DNA of 64,000 bases from Sinisalibacter lacisalsi (GCF_014640115.1 NZ_BMGI01000003.1:372001-436000), one strand, 5' to 3'. Shown: positions 39,909-50,736, counted from the first letter of the stretch. Translations and numbers: made by a program. Notes: generated from the letters alone by a model not told the origin.

Positions 39909-40943
39909 ATGCTGCGTATCGCGACCTACAACATCGAGTGGTTCAATTCGTTGTTCGATGACGATGGCGGGCTTCTGGAAGATCACGACTGGTCTGCCCG
40001 GCAGGACGTGAAGCGCGGCGACCAACTCGCCTCGCTCGGGATCGTCTTCACCGCGATGGACGCCGATGCGGTGATGGTCATCGAAGCCCCCGACGACAAC
40101 CGCCGCCGGTCCACCGTGCGCGCGCTGGAGGCTTTCGCACATCACTATGGCTTGCGCGCGCGCAAGGCGCTGCTCGGTTTCCGCAACGACACCCAGCAGG
40201 AAATCGCGTTGCTCTACAATCCCGATGTGTTCGACGCGGTGCACGATCCGCAGGGCGACGAGACCGGCAAGAAGGGCGCGCGCGACGCCCCGCGCTTCGA
40301 CGGGGTGTTTCGCTTCGACATCGACGCCGACGCGCAGCCGGAGCTGATCCGCTTCTCCAAACCGCCGCTCGAGGCGCTGATGACGCTGAAGGAAACCGGC
40401 CGCCGGTTTCGGATGATCGGGGTGCACATGAAGTCGAAAGCCCCGATCGGCGCGGAAACGCCCGACGAGGCGATGCGGCTCGGGATCGAGAATCGCCGCA
40501 AGCAGCTTGCGCAATGCGTCTGGCTGCGCCAGCGGGTGGTCCAGCACCTCGAAGCCGGGGAACCGCTGATCGTTCTGGGCGATTTCAACGACGGCCCCGG
40601 GCTCGACGAATACGAAAAGCTGTTCGGCCGTTCCGGGGTGGAAGTGGTGATGGGCGAGGAAGGCAGCCTGAGGCTCTACGACCCGAACGCCCGGCTTGCG
40701 TTTTCCCGGCGCGTCGGGGCGGTTCCCGTCACCGCGCGCTTCTACATCCACCAGGAGGAGCGTTACCTCGAGGCGCTGCTCGATTACGTGATGGTTTCGC
40801 CCGACCTGCGCGCCAAGGCCGACCCCCGCTGGCGGATCTGGCACCCGTTCGACGACCCCGATTGCTACAAGACGCCCGAGTTGCGCGAGGCATTGCTTGC
40901 GGCCTCCGATCATTTCCCCGTCACGCTGGATCTCGCGCTGTAG
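39909..40943 (+). CDS. Endonuclease/exonuclease/phosphatase family protein
   Basis: This 344-residue protein has the EEP fold marks: TYNIEWFNSLF at the N-terminus, VMVIEAPDDN where the catalytic Glu usually lies, VHMKSKAP with the conserved His, LGDFNDGPGLDEYE with the Asp-x-Asn pair, and LAASDHFPVTLDL at the C-terminus. It has no signal peptide. EEP proteins act on nucleic acids, inositol phosphates or sphingomyelin. The substrate is unknown. It follows the mutase after a 113-base gap. Confidence 0.85.
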   Translation: MLRIATYNIEWFNSLFDDDGGLLEDHDWSARQDVKRGDQLASLGIVFTAMDADAVMVIEAPDDNRRRSTVRALEAFAHHYGLRARKALLGFRNDTQQEIALLYNPDVFDAVHDPQGDETGKKGARDAPRFDGVFRFDIDADAQPELIRFSKPPLEALMTLKETGRRFRMIGVHMKSKAPIGAETPDEAMRLGIENRRKQLAQCVWLRQRVVQHLEAGEPLIVLGDFNDGPGLDEYEKLFGRSGVEVVMGEEGSLRLYDPNARLAFSRRVGAVPVTARFYIHQEERYLEALLDYVMVSPDLRAKADPRWRIWHPFDDPDCYKTPELREALLAASDHFPVTLDLAL

Positions 40944-40990
40944 ACCGATTGCGATTTGACAGGCGGGCCGGCCGTACCCACATTCAATCC

Positions 40991-41299
40991 ATGAAACGCT
41001 CCTCGCCAATCCTTGCCGCCGCCATGGCGGCCACGCTCGTGATCGCGCCGGCCGGGGTCTGGGCGCAGGACGACGCGCCGCCCCCGGCCAGCCCCGAATT
41101 GTCCGAGGGCGCAGAGATGCTGTCGGAAGGTATGAAGCTGCTCCTGCGCGGGCTCCTGGCCGAAAGCGCGGAAGGCTGGAGCAAGCTGGTGGACTGGCTG
41201 GACGACCTCAGCCAATACGAACCGCCCGAGCGCCTGCCGAACGGCGACATCATCATCCGCCGCAAGCCGCCGCCGGGACCGGACGAAACCGAGATCTGA
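40991..41299 (+). CDS. Small exported helical protein
   Basis: This 102-residue protein has a signal peptide ending VWAQ. A helical region follows (EGAEMLSEGMKLLLRGLLAE, WSKLVDWLDDLSQYE) and then a conserved-looking end (LPNGDIIIRRKPPPGPDE). As I recall, similar small proteins are common in Rhodobacteraceae and have been labelled AAA-family ATPase, although this one has no Walker motif. It lies 48 bases after the nuclease-fold gene and converges on ppx with only four bases between the stops. Function unknown. Confidence 0.7.
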   Translation: MKRSSPILAAAMAATLVIAPAGVWAQDDAPPPASPELSEGAEMLSEGMKLLLRGLLAESAEGWSKLVDWLDDLSQYEPPERLPNGDIIIRRKPPPGPDETEI

Positions 41300-41303
41300 G
41301 GGC

Positions 41304-42839
41304 TCAGCCGCGGATTTTCACCACCGCTTCGGCGCCGAGCGCCTGTGCCAGAGCGTCGAACCGTGCCCGCGCCACCTCGCCGAGCAGGTCGGCGGCGTCG
41401 CGGTCGATCTCGAGGTGCAATTCTCGCTTCTTCGGCCGCCAGCGCAGCGCCGCCTTCTCGTGCGGCTTGTCGACCGCCAGCATCGCGCCGAACCGCATCG
41501 CCTTGCCCAGAACCTCTGCCTTGGCCAGTTCGCTTTCGGGCAGGATGGTAAAGACATCCGAGAAATGACAATTCGCGCGGCTCGACTTGTAGCGATGCAG
41601 GAGCGCGACGCCGAGAAACACCCGCTCCTGGTGCGTGAGTCCGCCGAGATTGGCCCGGGTGGCGGCCTCGAAGGTGACCTCGTGGCGGTAGTCGGGATGC
41701 GCGCGCCAGCTGACGTCGTGCAGCAGGCAGGCGGCGTGCACGATCCGGAGCCGCGACGGGCTGGCGCCGTTGTAGAGCGGCGAGAGGAACTCGTAGAGTC
41801 CCTTGCCGAAGCCGGGGATGCGGGCGTCTTTCTGCTCGGCGAAGCGGCAGGCTTCGATCAGCGGGTCGCGCATGCGCAGCCGGTCGGGCATCTGCTCGTA
41901 AAGCAGCCCTTCGCGGATGCCATAGGCCGAGATCGCGATCTCGCGCGGCTGGAAGGTGCGCACGAGCCGCTTGAGCACCAGCGCGGCGATCGGCACCAGC
42001 GCCATCCGCGCGCCGGAGGTGCCGGTTTTCTGGCGCAACTCCTCAAGATCGGCCCGGGCGATCCAGTCGAGCGTCTTGCCCAGTTCCTTGGGTGTCATCC
42101 GGTATTCGTGCAGAACCCAGAGCGGGTAGTCGCGGCGGAGCATGTCGAGCTTGGCGATCGCGCGCCAGGAGCCGCCCACGAGGTAGAGGCGCTTGGGCCG
42201 GATGCCGATCTCGCCGGTGAGGCCCTCCATCACCGCCTTGATATGCGCTTTCAGCCCTTTCTTGCCGCCCTTCATGCCGGAGAGTTTGAGCGGCCCGAGA
42301 TCGGAGGTGAGCCGCCGGCCGACCTGCCCGCCGGAAATCTCGGCCAGTTCCATCGACGAGCCGCCGATGTCGCACATCAGCCCATCCGCTTCCGGCCAGC
42401 CGAGCAGCACGCCCTGCGCCGAAAGCCGGGCCTCCTCCTCGCCGTCGATGACGTAGAGCCGGATGCCGGTTTCTCGTTCCACCTCGGCTCGGAATTCGGC
42501 GCCATCTTCGGCGTCGCGCACCGCAGCGGTGGCCACGGCCGAGAGCGGCGGCAGGTGCATGCCCTCGGCCAGAAGCTTGAACCGCTTGATCGCCGCCATG
42601 GCGCGCACACGCCCCTCGGGGTTGAGCCGCCCGGTTTCGGAAAGCCCGGCACCAAGGCCGCAGAGGATCTTCTCGTTGAAGAAATAGGCCGGCGACCGCG
42701 CCGCGCCGTCGAACACCACCAGGCGCACCGAGTTCGAGCCAACGTCAAGCACGCCCACACGGGAAAGCGCCCGCGCCGAGGGATCCTCGAACAGGGGCCG
42801 GCCGAATGGGCCCCAATGCTGTTCGTCGGTTCCGTCCAT
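41304..42839 (-). CDS. ppx: Exopolyphosphatase (Ppx/GppA family)
   Basis: Ppx hydrolyses inorganic polyphosphate from its ends. The 511-residue protein has the actin-like ATPase fold: phosphate 1 DVGSNSVRLVVFDG, the PAVATAAVRDAEDG-like AVATAAVRDAEDGAEF, and phosphate 2 CDIGGSSMELAEISG. A C-terminal HD-like domain follows (ACLLHDVSWRAHPDYRHEVT). The ATG at 42837-42839 follows GGGGGAATC. It is the last gene of PerM-hda-ppk-ppx, 187 bases after ppk. Paired with ppk it lets the cell both make and break polyphosphate. Confidence 0.94.
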   Translation of the reverse strand: MDGTDEQHWGPFGRPLFEDPSARALSRVGVLDVGSNSVRLVVFDGAARSPAYFFNEKILCGLGAGLSETGRLNPEGRVRAMAAIKRFKLLAEGMHLPPLSAVATAAVRDAEDGAEFRAEVERETGIRLYVIDGEEEARLSAQGVLLGWPEADGLMCDIGGSSMELAEISGGQVGRRLTSDLGPLKLSGMKGGKKGLKAHIKAVMEGLTGEIGIRPKRLYLVGGSWRAIAKLDMLRRDYPLWVLHEYRMTPKELGKTLDWIARADLEELRQKTGTSGARMALVPIAALVLKRLVRTFQPREIAISAYGIREGLLYEQMPDRLRMRDPLIEACRFAEQKDARIPGFGKGLYEFLSPLYNGASPSRLRIVHAACLLHDVSWRAHPDYRHEVTFEAATRANLGGLTHQERVFLGVALLHRYKSSRANCHFSDVFTILPESELAKAEVLGKAMRFGAMLAVDKPHEKAALRWRPKKRELHLEIDRDAADLLGEVARARFDALAQALGAEAVVKIRG

Positions 42840-43026
42840 GATTCCCCCGGGACTGTCCAGAGCGGTTATCGCAAACGAAGCCGCGTGGGGCAATGCGTGC
42901 GTCCTTGCGCTGGCGTCGGTGATATGCTGGGGCGGTGCGGGCAAAAAAGGCATGGCAGCCGCTTCGGCGCGGGTCCGGCCGGCGTGCGAAGGGGACCACT
43001 TCAGGCCAGTGCCCGCTCTCGCCGCT

Positions 43027-45225
43027 TCAATCGTGGCTGTGGGCCAGTTCTGGCACGTCCGCTGCGCCGGCCGAGCCACGGCCCGAGAGCGAGGGGTATT
43101 CCATGAAGAAGCGGTGGCAGTTGAAGGGCGTGTCGTTGCCGGTGAGGTCTGGTCTTAGGAACGAACCGTCGGGCTGCATCACCCAGGATTGCGCCTCGTC
43201 GTGCAGGTTCGCCGCCATCACCTGGCTTACGATCTGCGCCTTCACCGTGGCGTTCGATACCTCCACCAGCGTCTCCACCCGGCGGTTGAGGTTGCGGCCC
43301 ATCCAGTCGGCCGACGAGATGTAGACCTTCGCCTTTTTCGACGGCAGCCCGTGACCGTTGCCAAAACAGACGATCCGGCTGTGTTCGAGGAAGCGGCCGA
43401 CGATGGATTTCACCCGGATATTCTCCGATAGCCCCTTGATCCCGGGCCTGAGCCCGCAGATTCCGCGCACCACGAGGGTGATCTTCACGCCCATCTGGCT
43501 CGCGGCATAGAGCGCGTCGATCACGTCGGGCTCGATCAGGCTGTTCATCTTGGCCCAGATCTCGGCGGGTTTGCCGTCCTCGGCATATTTCGCCTCGCGT
43601 TCGATCCGCTCGATCAGCGTCGATTTCAGCGACAGCGGGCTGATCGCGAGCTTCTCGAGCTTTTCGGGCTGGGCGTAGCCGGAGAGGTAGTTGAACACCC
43701 GGGTGGCGTCGCGGCCGAGCGCCGTATCGCAGGTGAAGAGGCTGAGGTCTGTGTAGATCTTCGCGGTGATCGGGTGGTAGTTGCCGGTGCCGAAATGGGT
43801 ATAGGTGACAAGGTCGTCACCCTCGCGGCGCACCACCGTCGAGATCTTGGCGTGGGTCTTGTAGTTCATGAACCCGTAGACCACGTGCGCCCCCGCCCGC
43901 TCCAGCCGGCGCGACTGGCGGATGTTGGCGGCCTCGTCGAACCGGGCCTTGAGCTCGACCAGCGCGGTGACGCTCTTGCCCGCCTCGGCGGCCTCGCACA
44001 GCGCCGAGACGATGGGGGAATCCCGGCTGGTGCGGTAGAGCGTCTGCTTGATCGCCACCACGTCGGGATCCTGCGCGGCCTGGGCGAGGAAGCGCACCAC
44101 GAGGTCGAAGGTCTCGTAAGGGTGGTGCAGCAGCAGGTCTTTCTGCCGGATCGCGGCGAACATCTCGCCGCCGTGATCCTCGACGCGCTCGGGCACGCGC
44201 GGGGTGTAGGAGGGCCAGAGCAGGTCGGGGCGCTCGTCGAGCACCAGTTCGGCAAGATCGGCCATGCCGATCAGCCCCTCGACCTCGACGATCTCCTCCT
44301 CGATCACGTGCAGCTCCCGGCGCACCATTTCGCGCAGGTCGGCGGGTGCGCCGGTGCTGATCTTCATCCTCACCACCTCGCCCCGGCGGCGGCGCTTCAG
44401 CGCGGTCTCGAATTCGCGCACGAGATCCTCGGCCTCGTCCTCGACTTCCAGATCGCTGTCGCGCAGCACGCGGAAGGCGCAATTGCCTTTCTCGACATAG
44501 CCGGGAAACAAGGTGTCGAGGAACAGCAGCAGCAGTTCCTCCAGCGGCAGGAACCGCGCCACGCCCTCGGCGGCGGGGAGCCGCACGAAGCGGTTGATCT
44601 GGTGCGGCACCGGCAGCAGCGCCTGCAGCTTGCGCTTGTCGGACTTGCGTTCGAGCTGCAGCGCCAGCGCGAAGCCGGTGTTGGGAATGAAGGGGAAGGG
44701 GTGAGCCGGGTCGATCGCCAGGGGCGAGAGCACCGGGAAGACGCGGTTGAGGAAAACCTGTTCGAGATGCGCGTGATCTTCGTCCGAGAGCGTCTCGCGG
44801 GTGCACAGCACGATCCCCTCGCGCTGCATCTCCGACGAAAGCTGATCGAACACCACCTGCTGATGCGCCATCAGCCGCCGCGCGTCGGCGTTGATCAGCA
44901 CGAGTTGCTCCGACGGGGTGAGGCCATCCATCGAGGGGGTCATGTTGCCCTCCTTGGCCAGCTCGCGCAGACCCGCGACGCGCACGGTGTAGAACTCGTC
45001 GAGGTTGGTGGCCGAGATCGAGACAAAGCGCAGCCGTTCCAGCAGCGGCACGCGCGGGTTCTCGGCTTCTTCCAGCACGCGCCAGTTGAACCCGAGCCAG
45101 CTCAGCTCGCGATTGAAGAAGCGTTTCGGCCCGGCGATCTCCTCCGGGTCCAGCGCGACCGGGTCGGGGAAATCGGTTTCGAGATAGTCGGCGCTGAGCG
45201 GGGGGGATGCGGTCTCGATGGTCAT
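43027..45225 (-). CDS. ppk1: Polyphosphate kinase 1
   Basis: Ppk1 polymerises the gamma-phosphate of ATP into polyphosphate at the membrane. The 732-residue protein has the N-terminal [37 protein letters not shown] and two phospholipase-D-like catalytic blocks. The autophosphorylated His is in [15 protein letters not shown] with [12 protein letters not shown], and the later block is [17 protein letters not shown]. The ATG at 45223-45225 is preceded by a 115-base gap from hda. Order and orientation with ppx are the usual pairing. Confidence 0.96.
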   Translation of the reverse strand: MTIETASPPLSADYLETDFPDPVALDPEEIAGPKRFFNRELSWLGFNWRVLEEAENPRVPLLERLRFVSISATNLDEFYTVRVAGLRELAKEGNMTPSMDGLTPSEQLVLINADARRLMAHQQVVFDQLSSEMQREGIVLCTRETLSDEDHAHLEQVFLNRVFPVLSPLAIDPAHPFPFIPNTGFALALQLERKSDKRKLQALLPVPHQINRFVRLPAAEGVARFLPLEELLLLFLDTLFPGYVEKGNCAFRVLRDSDLEVEDEAEDLVREFETALKRRRRGEVVRMKISTGAPADLREMVRRELHVIEEEIVEVEGLIGMADLAELVLDERPDLLWPSYTPRVPERVEDHGGEMFAAIRQKDLLLHHPYETFDLVVRFLAQAAQDPDVVAIKQTLYRTSRDSPIVSALCEAAEAGKSVTALVELKARFDEAANIRQSRRLERAGAHVVYGFMNYKTHAKISTVVRREGDDLVTYTHFGTGNYHPITAKIYTDLSLFTCDTALGRDATRVFNYLSGYAQPEKLEKLAISPLSLKSTLIERIEREAKYAEDGKPAEIWAKMNSLIEPDVIDALYAASQMGVKITLVVRGICGLRPGIKGLSENIRVKSIVGRFLEHSRIVCFGNGHGLPSKKAKVYISSADWMGRNLNRRVETLVEVSNATVKAQIVSQVMAANLHDEAQSWVMQPDGSFLRPDLTGNDTPFNCHRFFMEYPSLSGRGSAGAADVPELAHSHD

Positions 45226-45341
45226 GGCTCCGTATCGCGTGTTTTCGTAACGGTCAGGTGACGTTATGCGCTTTTGCCGGGGGGAAATCCAGCGTGCCGT
45301 AAGGGGTCGATACGCCACCGGCGGCGCGCCGCTTTCGGCGT

Positions 45342-46022
45342 TCAGAACAGCTCGTCCTGGGCTTCGAGGATCTGGCGGGCGAGGTCGCGGCTCACCGGCT
45401 TGCCTTCGGCAAGCGCCGTGGTGTCGAGCGCCTCCACGATGGCGCGTGCGGCGGCGAAGGAGCGGTCGATCCGGGGCAGGAGGTAGCGGATCAGGGTTTC
45501 CGGCGGGTCGATCTGGCGGTCGGTGAAAAGCTTCACCAGAACGGCGGCCAGCAGCGCCTCGTCGGGTGGTTCTATCGCCACCACGGGCGTGCCTTCCATC
45601 CGGCTGGCGAGATCGGGCAGCGCAAGCCCCCAGCGGCTCGGCGCGGTGGCGGCGGTGACCAGAAGGCTGCCGCCCTCGGCCAGAACGATGTTGTGCAGGT
45701 GGAAGGCGGCGGCCTCGGCCTCGGTGTTGCCCGCCAGCGCCTCGGCGTCTTCGAGCACCACGTTGCGCCCGGCCAGAATGGCGGGGTTGGTGGCGCTCAG
45801 TGCCTCGGCGGGGATCACCTCGGCCCCGGCCTCCTCGGCCCAGAGCGCGGCGAGATGGCTTTTTCCGGCGCCGGGCGGACCTGTGATCACGAGCTTGCGG
45901 CCCGGCCATGTGCGCCAGCCGTCGATCGCGGCGAGGGCCGCGGCGTTGGCGGCGGAAACGAAGAAGTCGCCGCGTCCCCGGGCTTCGCGCTGGGGAAGGT
46001 CGAAGGTGAGCTGGCGAGCCAT
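45342..46022 (-). CDS. hda: DnaA-related regulatory inactivator (Hda-like)
   Basis: Hda binds the replication clamp and stimulates ATP hydrolysis by DnaA, turning off reinitiation. The 226-residue protein starts [13 protein letters not shown], a good beta-clamp-binding motif, and has the P-loop [10 protein letters not shown] (about 47-56). A Walker-B-like VVLEDAEAL follows, and the AAA+ lid region ends [12 protein letters not shown]. There is no DNA-binding domain IV, so it is not DnaA. The length suits alphaproteobacterial Hda/HdaA. It starts two bases after the PerM stop, and a tandem DnaA box occurs elsewhere in this window. Confidence 0.88.
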   Translation of the reverse strand: MARQLTFDLPQREARGRGDFFVSAANAAALAAIDGWRTWPGRKLVITGPPGAGKSHLAALWAEEAGAEVIPAEALSATNPAILAGRNVVLEDAEALAGNTEAEAAAFHLHNIVLAEGGSLLVTAATAPSRWGLALPDLASRMEGTPVVAIEPPDEALLAAVLVKLFTDRQIDPPETLIRYLLPRIDRSFAAARAIVEALDTTALAEGKPVSRDLARQILEAQDELF

Positions 46023-46024
46023 GG

Positions 46025-47128
46025 TCAGGCGTCGTCCCCGGGCGTTTGGTCTTCCTGCCCGATGGTGAGCGACCCGTCCGACAGCCCCTTGTAGAGCCGC
46101 CCTTCCTTGTAGCGTTCCGCGAGGAACCTGACGATCACGCCAATGGCGGCCGCGACCGGCACCGCCACCAGCATCCCGACGAAGCCGAACAGCGAGCCGA
46201 AGGCTGCGAGCGCGAAGATCAGCCAGACCGGGTGCAACCCGACAGACGAGCCAACGAGGTTGGGTGACAGGATGTTGCCCTCGAAGAACTGGCCTGCCAC
46301 GAAAATGGCCACGACGCCGCCGATCATCCACCACTCGCCCCAGAACTGGAACAGGGCCAGTCCGATGGCGAGCGCGCCGCCGACCAGTGCGCCGACGTAT
46401 GGGATGAAGCTGATGATCCCGGCGACGAAGCCGATCACCACGCCGAAATCGAGTCCGATCAGCATCAGCGCGATGGCGTAGTAGGTGCCGAGGATCAGGC
46501 CGACGGTGACCTGCCCGCGAATGAAACTCGCAAGCGTCATGTCGATCTGCTTGGCAAGGCGACGGATCGTTGGCGCATGATCGCGCGGCAGCAGATCGTC
46601 GATCTTTGCGACCATGCGATCCCAGTCGAGCAGCATGTAGAAGGCCACCACCGGAACGATCACGATCAGAAAAACCACGCCGAGAACGTTGCGCGCCGAG
46701 GAAACCACGGCGTTGATCAACTCGCCGCCGCGTTCCTGGATCGTCGTGCCGAGGGTGTTCAACGACTGGCGCAGGATCGAGCCCTCGTCCATCAGCGAGG
46801 GGAATCGCTCGGTGAGGAAGGCCTGCACATCGCGCGCGACGGAGGGGGCGACGTTGACCAGGGCGATCGACTGGTTGACGAGTGTGGGCACCACGAGCAG
46901 CGCGGCGGCGGCAAAGACGAGCACCGCGATGAGGGTGATGACGACGGTGGAAAGGATCCGGCTCAGGCCGAGGCGCTGAAGCCTGTCGGCCACCGGGTCG
47001 AGAAAATAGGCAACGGCGCCCCCGAGCACGAAGGGCAGCATCACGTCGCCGAGAAACCACAACGCGGCGAGAAAGAGGGCCGTCGCGATGCCCCAGTATC
47101 TCATCTGTTTGTCGACCGGCAGTGCCAT
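46025..47128 (-). CDS. AI-2E/PerM family transporter
   Basis: This 367-residue protein has about eight membrane helices: two at the N-terminus (about 12-35), then VISTLIAVLV-type segments, and a central helical region ([18 protein letters not shown]). The conserved [40 protein letters not shown] and [19 protein letters not shown] blocks are of the AI-2E_transport family. Despite the name, substrates are rarely known. It is the first gene of the minus-strand set with hda, ppk and ppx and is separated from hda by two bases. Confidence 0.88.
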   Translation of the reverse strand: MALPVDKQMRYWGIATALFLAALWFLGDVMLPFVLGGAVAYFLDPVADRLQRLGLSRILSTVVITLIAVLVFAAAALLVVPTLVNQSIALVNVAPSVARDVQAFLTERFPSLMDEGSILRQSLNTLGTTIQERGGELINAVVSSARNVLGVVFLIVIVPVVAFYMLLDWDRMVAKIDDLLPRDHAPTIRRLAKQIDMTLASFIRGQVTVGLILGTYYAIALMLIGLDFGVVIGFVAGIISFIPYVGALVGGALAIGLALFQFWGEWWMIGGVVAIFVAGQFFEGNILSPNLVGSSVGLHPVWLIFALAAFGSLFGFVGMLVAVPVAAAIGVIVRFLAERYKEGRLYKGLSDGSLTIGQEDQTPGDDA

Positions 47129-47231
47129 GCGCGCCCCGCTTCAAAGCATTGCCCTCTCATCGCCTGTTTGGGCTGACGGCGCAAGCATTTCACCGAGATC
47201 GGGGCGGCGTGGGCGGCACGTGCCGCGCCTC

Positions 47232-47273
47232 GAAAAGGAGGGGCGCGGACCCTGAGGAGGTGGTCCGCGCCCC
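47232..47273 (-). terminator. Intrinsic terminator of the fasciclin genes
   Basis: GGGGCGCGGACC (47240-47251, with 47252) pairs with GGTCCGCGCCCC (47262-47273) around a nine-base loop. On the minus strand the T-rich TCCTTTTCG follows (47239-47231). It lies about 40 bases beyond the stop of the downstream fasciclin gene. Confidence 0.8.
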
Positions 47274-47310
47274 GATCGGGCGACAGGAAGGGCAGGGTCG
47301 CCCGATATGG

Positions 47311-47829
47311 TCAGTGGCAGGCAGGCCGGTCGCCGGGCAGAAGCACCTTGTCGATCACGTGGATCACGCCGTTGTCGGCCATGATGTCGGCGATCACCAC
47401 GTTGGCGCTCTCGCCCGAACCATCGGCGATCGACACGCCCGAGGCATCCTTGGTGATGCACAGCCGGTGTGAGGTGAGGATCGGTTTGAAGTAGTTCGAG
47501 CCGTGCGGGATCATCCCGGCGGTAAGCTTGCGGTCATCGACGTGGTAGAGCAGCACGTTGGTCAGCTGGCCCTTGTTCTCGGGTTCGAGCAGGCTCTCGA
47601 CGGTGCCGTCCGGCAGCGCGGCGAAGGCGTCGTTGACCGGCGCGTAAACGGTGAAGGGGCCGGGGCCGGAGAGGGTCTCGGCGAGGCCGGCCGCGGTCAC
47701 GGCGGCGACGAGGGTGGAGAACCGCTCATCCGCGGCGGCGATCTCCACGATGTTTTCGGCCTTGGCCATCGAGGCGGTGGCGCCGGTGAGGGCGAGCGCG
47801 GCGAGGGCGGATTTGATGATGGATTTCAT
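47311..47829 (-). CDS. Fasciclin domain-containing exported protein (downstream copy)
   Basis: This 172-residue protein has a signal peptide ending AKA and one FAS1 domain: [45 protein letters not shown] and the final [14 protein letters not shown]. Two Cys (LCITKD and the C-terminal RPACH) probably form a disulfide. FAS1 proteins are secreted adhesins or surface components. It is 114 bases downstream of a close paralogue on the same strand. The two differ most in the middle (this copy has SNYFKPILTSHRL). A perfect ten-pair hairpin separates the genes. Confidence 0.9.
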   Translation of the reverse strand: MKSIIKSALAALALTGATASMAKAENIVEIAAADERFSTLVAAVTAAGLAETLSGPGPFTVYAPVNDAFAALPDGTVESLLEPENKGQLTNVLLYHVDDRKLTAGMIPHGSNYFKPILTSHRLCITKDASGVSIADGSGESANVVIADIMADNGVIHVIDKVLLPGDRPACH

Positions 47830-47943
47830 GGTGTCTCCCTGGGGTGTGACCGTATTTTCATGACGGTTTGGGGGTGCGACCGGGGCGCGGGACACGCCCC
47901 GGTCATGGCGCGGCGAGGGGAAGCCGCGCCAGCAGAGCCGGAC

Positions 47944-48471
47944 TTAATCGCAGCTCACGTCGTTGCCCGGCAGGATCACCTTGTCGATCACGTGGATCAC
48001 GCCGTTTGAGGCTTCGATGTCGGCGATGATCACGTTGGCCATCATGCCTGAGCCGTCGTCGAGCATCACGCCACCGTCGAGGGTGACGCAGACGTTCGAA
48101 CCTTCGAGCGCGGTGGGAACGGCAGTGGTGCCGATCGCGATGTCGCCCGACATCACCTTGCCGGAGACCACGTGATAGAGCAGCACGTTGGTCAGATCGC
48201 CCTTGGCGTCGGGCTCGAGCAGGCCTTCGACGGTGCCCTCGGGCAGCGCGGCGAAGGCATCGTTGGTCGGGGCGAAGACGGTGAACGGGCCTTCGCTCGA
48301 CAGGGTCTCGACGAGGTCGGCGGCGGTCACGGCGGCGACGAGGGTGGTGAAGCGTTCGTCGGCCGCGGCGATGTCGACGATGGTGCCCATGCCGCCGTGG
48401 TTATCGGCGAAGGCGGCGGAGCCGGCGATCGCGAAGGCGGTTGCGGCGAGGGTGGTCTTGACCTTGAGCAT
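47944..48471 (-). CDS. Fasciclin domain-containing exported protein (upstream copy)
   Basis: This 175-residue protein has a signal peptide ending AFA, a short Gly-rich linker (DNHGGMGT) and one FAS1 domain: [54 protein letters not shown] and [22 protein letters not shown] and the C-terminal VSCD supply the probable disulfide pair. The ATG has AGGAGG six bases upstream. It is very similar to the gene directly downstream and is divergent from proS, so the pair has its own promoter in the 195-base gap. Confidence 0.9.
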   Translation of the reverse strand: MLKVKTTLAATAFAIAGSAAFADNHGGMGTIVDIAAADERFTTLVAAVTAADLVETLSSEGPFTVFAPTNDAFAALPEGTVEGLLEPDAKGDLTNVLLYHVVSGKVMSGDIAIGTTAVPTALEGSNVCVTLDGGVMLDDGSGMMANVIIADIEASNGVIHVIDKVILPGNDVSCD

Positions 48472-48666
48472 CTGTTTTCCTCCTGGAATGTGTGTCAGAT
48501 GCAAGTGCTACGCCGGGGGATGTGACAAGGGATCACCGCCATCACGTGGCTGTTACGCGCCGTGATCGGCTCGTATGCCTGCGGTCCCACGTCGCCGCTC
48601 TTGCCCGCCCTGTCGCGCCCGGCTAAGGATGCCCGCGAATTGAAACCCCAGCCACGTGAGGCTCCC

Positions 48667-50007
48667 ATGCGCCTGTCCCGCTATTTTCTGCCGGTCCTGA
48701 AGGAAACGCCTTCCGAGGCCCAGATCGCCTCGCATCGGCTGATGCTGCGGGCGGGGATGATCAAGCAGCAGACCGCAGGGATCTACTCATGGCTGCCGCT
48801 GGGCTTCAAGGTGCTGCGCCGGATCGAGCAGATCGTCCACGAGGAGCAGATTCGCGCCGGCCACATCCCGATGCTGATGCCCACGCTGCAACCGGCCGAC
48901 CTGTGGCGCGAGTCCGGCCGCTACGACGATTACGGCGAGGAAATGCTGCGGATCCGCGACCGTCATGGCCGCGACATGCTCTACGGCCCGACCAACGAGG
49001 AGATGATCACGGACATCTTCCGCGCCCACGTCGGTTCCTACAAGGATCTGCCGCTCACCCTTTACCACATCCAGTGGAAGTTCCGCGACGAGATCCGCCC
49101 GCGCTTCGGCGTGATGCGCGGGCGCGAGTTCTTCATGAAGGACGGCTACAACTTCGATCTCGACTATGAAAGCGCGATGCACGCCTACAACCGCCACATG
49201 GTGAGCTACCTGCGCAGCTACGAACGAATGGGGCTTCAGGCGATCCCGATGCGCGCTGATTCCGGGCCGATCGGCGGCGACGACACCCACGAGTTCCTGG
49301 TGCTGGCCGATACCGGCGAGTCGGAAGTGTTCTATGACAGCGCGATCACCGATCTGCGCCTCGGCGACCGCGAGATCGACTACGACGACTGGGACGAGGT
49401 CGCCGCGATCTGCAAGGAATGGACGACGCCCTACGCCCGCACAGACGAAACCCACGACGCGGCCCAGTTCGACGCGCTGCCCGACGAGCGGCGCAAGACC
49501 TCGCGCGGCATCGAGGTGGGGCAGATCTTCTATTTCGGCACCAAGTATTCCGAGCCGATGGGCGCGACGGTGCAGGATCGCGAAGGCAACAAGGTCGCCG
49601 TCCACATGGGCAGCCACGGCATCGGCGTTTCGCGCCTGGTGGGCGCGATCATCGAGGCCAACCACGACGACAAGGGGATCATCTGGCCCGAGGGCGTCAC
49701 GCCCTTCCACGCCGGGATCGTGAACCTCAAGCAGGGTGACGCCGAGGCCGACGCCGCCTGCGAAGACCTCTACGCCGCCCTCGTCAGCGCCGGGCTGGAG
49801 CCGCTTTACGACGACCGCGAGGAACGCGCGGGCGCGAAATTCGCCACCATGGACCTGGTCGGGGTGCCGTGGCGGATCACCGTCGGTCCGCGCGGTATGA
49901 AGAACGGTGTGGTGGAACTGACCTCGCGGCGCTCGGGCGAGAGCGAGGAACTGGCGCCCGAACTGGCGGTGACGCGTCTGAAGGAAATCTACGCCGGCCA
50001 CCTCTGA
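48667..50007 (+). CDS. proS: Prolyl-tRNA synthetase
   Basis: ProS charges tRNA-Pro. The 446-residue protein is the short alphaproteobacterial type without the editing insertion. It has motif 1 [20 protein letters not shown], motif 2 near [21 protein letters not shown], motif 3 [20 protein letters not shown] and a C-terminal anticodon-binding domain (about 350-446). The start [15 protein letters not shown] was preferred over the longer frame, which runs into non-coding sequence. Trans-editing factors would be needed for mischarged Ala, but none is in this window. Confidence 0.96.
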   Translation: MRLSRYFLPVLKETPSEAQIASHRLMLRAGMIKQQTAGIYSWLPLGFKVLRRIEQIVHEEQIRAGHIPMLMPTLQPADLWRESGRYDDYGEEMLRIRDRHGRDMLYGPTNEEMITDIFRAHVGSYKDLPLTLYHIQWKFRDEIRPRFGVMRGREFFMKDGYNFDLDYESAMHAYNRHMVSYLRSYERMGLQAIPMRADSGPIGGDDTHEFLVLADTGESEVFYDSAITDLRLGDREIDYDDWDEVAAICKEWTTPYARTDETHDAAQFDALPDERRKTSRGIEVGQIFYFGTKYSEPMGATVQDREGNKVAVHMGSHGIGVSRLVGAIIEANHDDKGIIWPEGVTPFHAGIVNLKQGDAEADAACEDLYAALVSAGLEPLYDDREERAGAKFATMDLVGVPWRITVGPRGMKNGVVELTSRRSGESEELAPELAVTRLKEIYAGHL

Positions 50008-50111
50008 CCCGCGCCCGTCGGCAGGCTCGCGCCCGCGAGCGGCACCGCGCTTGACCGGCGTGGCCGGGGGCCGCAAGGTTGGAGAAAAGCGCAGGTCGAA
50101 AGGGCAGTCTG

Positions 50112-50594
50112 ATGCGGATCCTGGCATTGGCGGGCGGCATCGCGGGCGCGGTGGCGATGTCGCAGTTTCCGACGTTCTCGCAGCAATATGTCCAGCGCCT
50201 CTCCGGCGCGGTGGACGAATTGCGAGCCGTCACCATCGCATTCGATACCACCGCGCGGGTGGCGGGGTTGTCGCGCGAGGAGGCGCTGGGCCTGATGGGG
50301 GGCTCGGAGTTCCAGAACCGGCTGCGCGACGACATGCGCAGCCGGATCTACCGCTACGAACGGCTCAACGCCGATTACCAGGCCCTCGCCGCCGCCGCAC
50401 CCCTCGAACGGCTGGCAAAGGCCTACCGCATCCGCGACGCCGATCTCGCCCGGCGCACCTGGGATGATTTCGAACCCGCGATGCCGATGACCACGGAAGG
50501 CTTCGTCGCCGCCGGGATCGGTTTCGCCGCCGGCTGGGGGCTGGTGACGCTGCTCCTCGGCCTCGCCCTGAGGCCGCTCAGGCGATTGGCCTAG
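50112..50594 (+). CDS. DUF2937 family membrane protein
   Basis: This is a 160-residue protein with one hydrophobic helix at each end (about 1-17 and 132-153) and a soluble helical middle. The FPTFSQQYVQRLSGAVDELR and LNADYQALAAAAPLERLAKA segments are the DUF2937 pattern. The family is found with cell-envelope genes and has no known function. It is transcribed with proS in the same direction after 104 bases, and the intergenic repeat copy B begins eight bases after its stop. Confidence 0.8.
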   Translation: MRILALAGGIAGAVAMSQFPTFSQQYVQRLSGAVDELRAVTIAFDTTARVAGLSREEALGLMGGSEFQNRLRDDMRSRIYRYERLNADYQALAAAAPLERLAKAYRIRDADLARRTWDDFEPAMPMTTEGFVAAGIGFAAGWGLVTLLLGLALRPLRRLA

Positions 50595-50601
50595 GCGCCG
50601 G

Positions 50602-50650
50602 CGGGGGGCCAGCCCCCCGCACCCCCCGGAGTATTTCCGCCAAGATGAAG
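50602..50650 (+). repeat. Intergenic repeat element, copy B
   Basis: CGGGGGGC (50602-50609) pairs with GCCCCCCG (50612-50619), followed by a tail CACCCCCCGGAGTATTTCC and ending GCCAAGATGAAG at 50650. The tail and hairpin agree with copy A (17941-18013) and with the inverted copy at 50813-50864. It lies between DUF2937 and lolC. Confidence 0.65.
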
Positions 50651-50736
50651 GGGCGCCTTAACCGTGCATTAAGGTTAACGGGTCCATACCGGCATTGCGG
50701 GACAGGCTGGAGAGCCGATGACCGCCCAAGGTGAAG

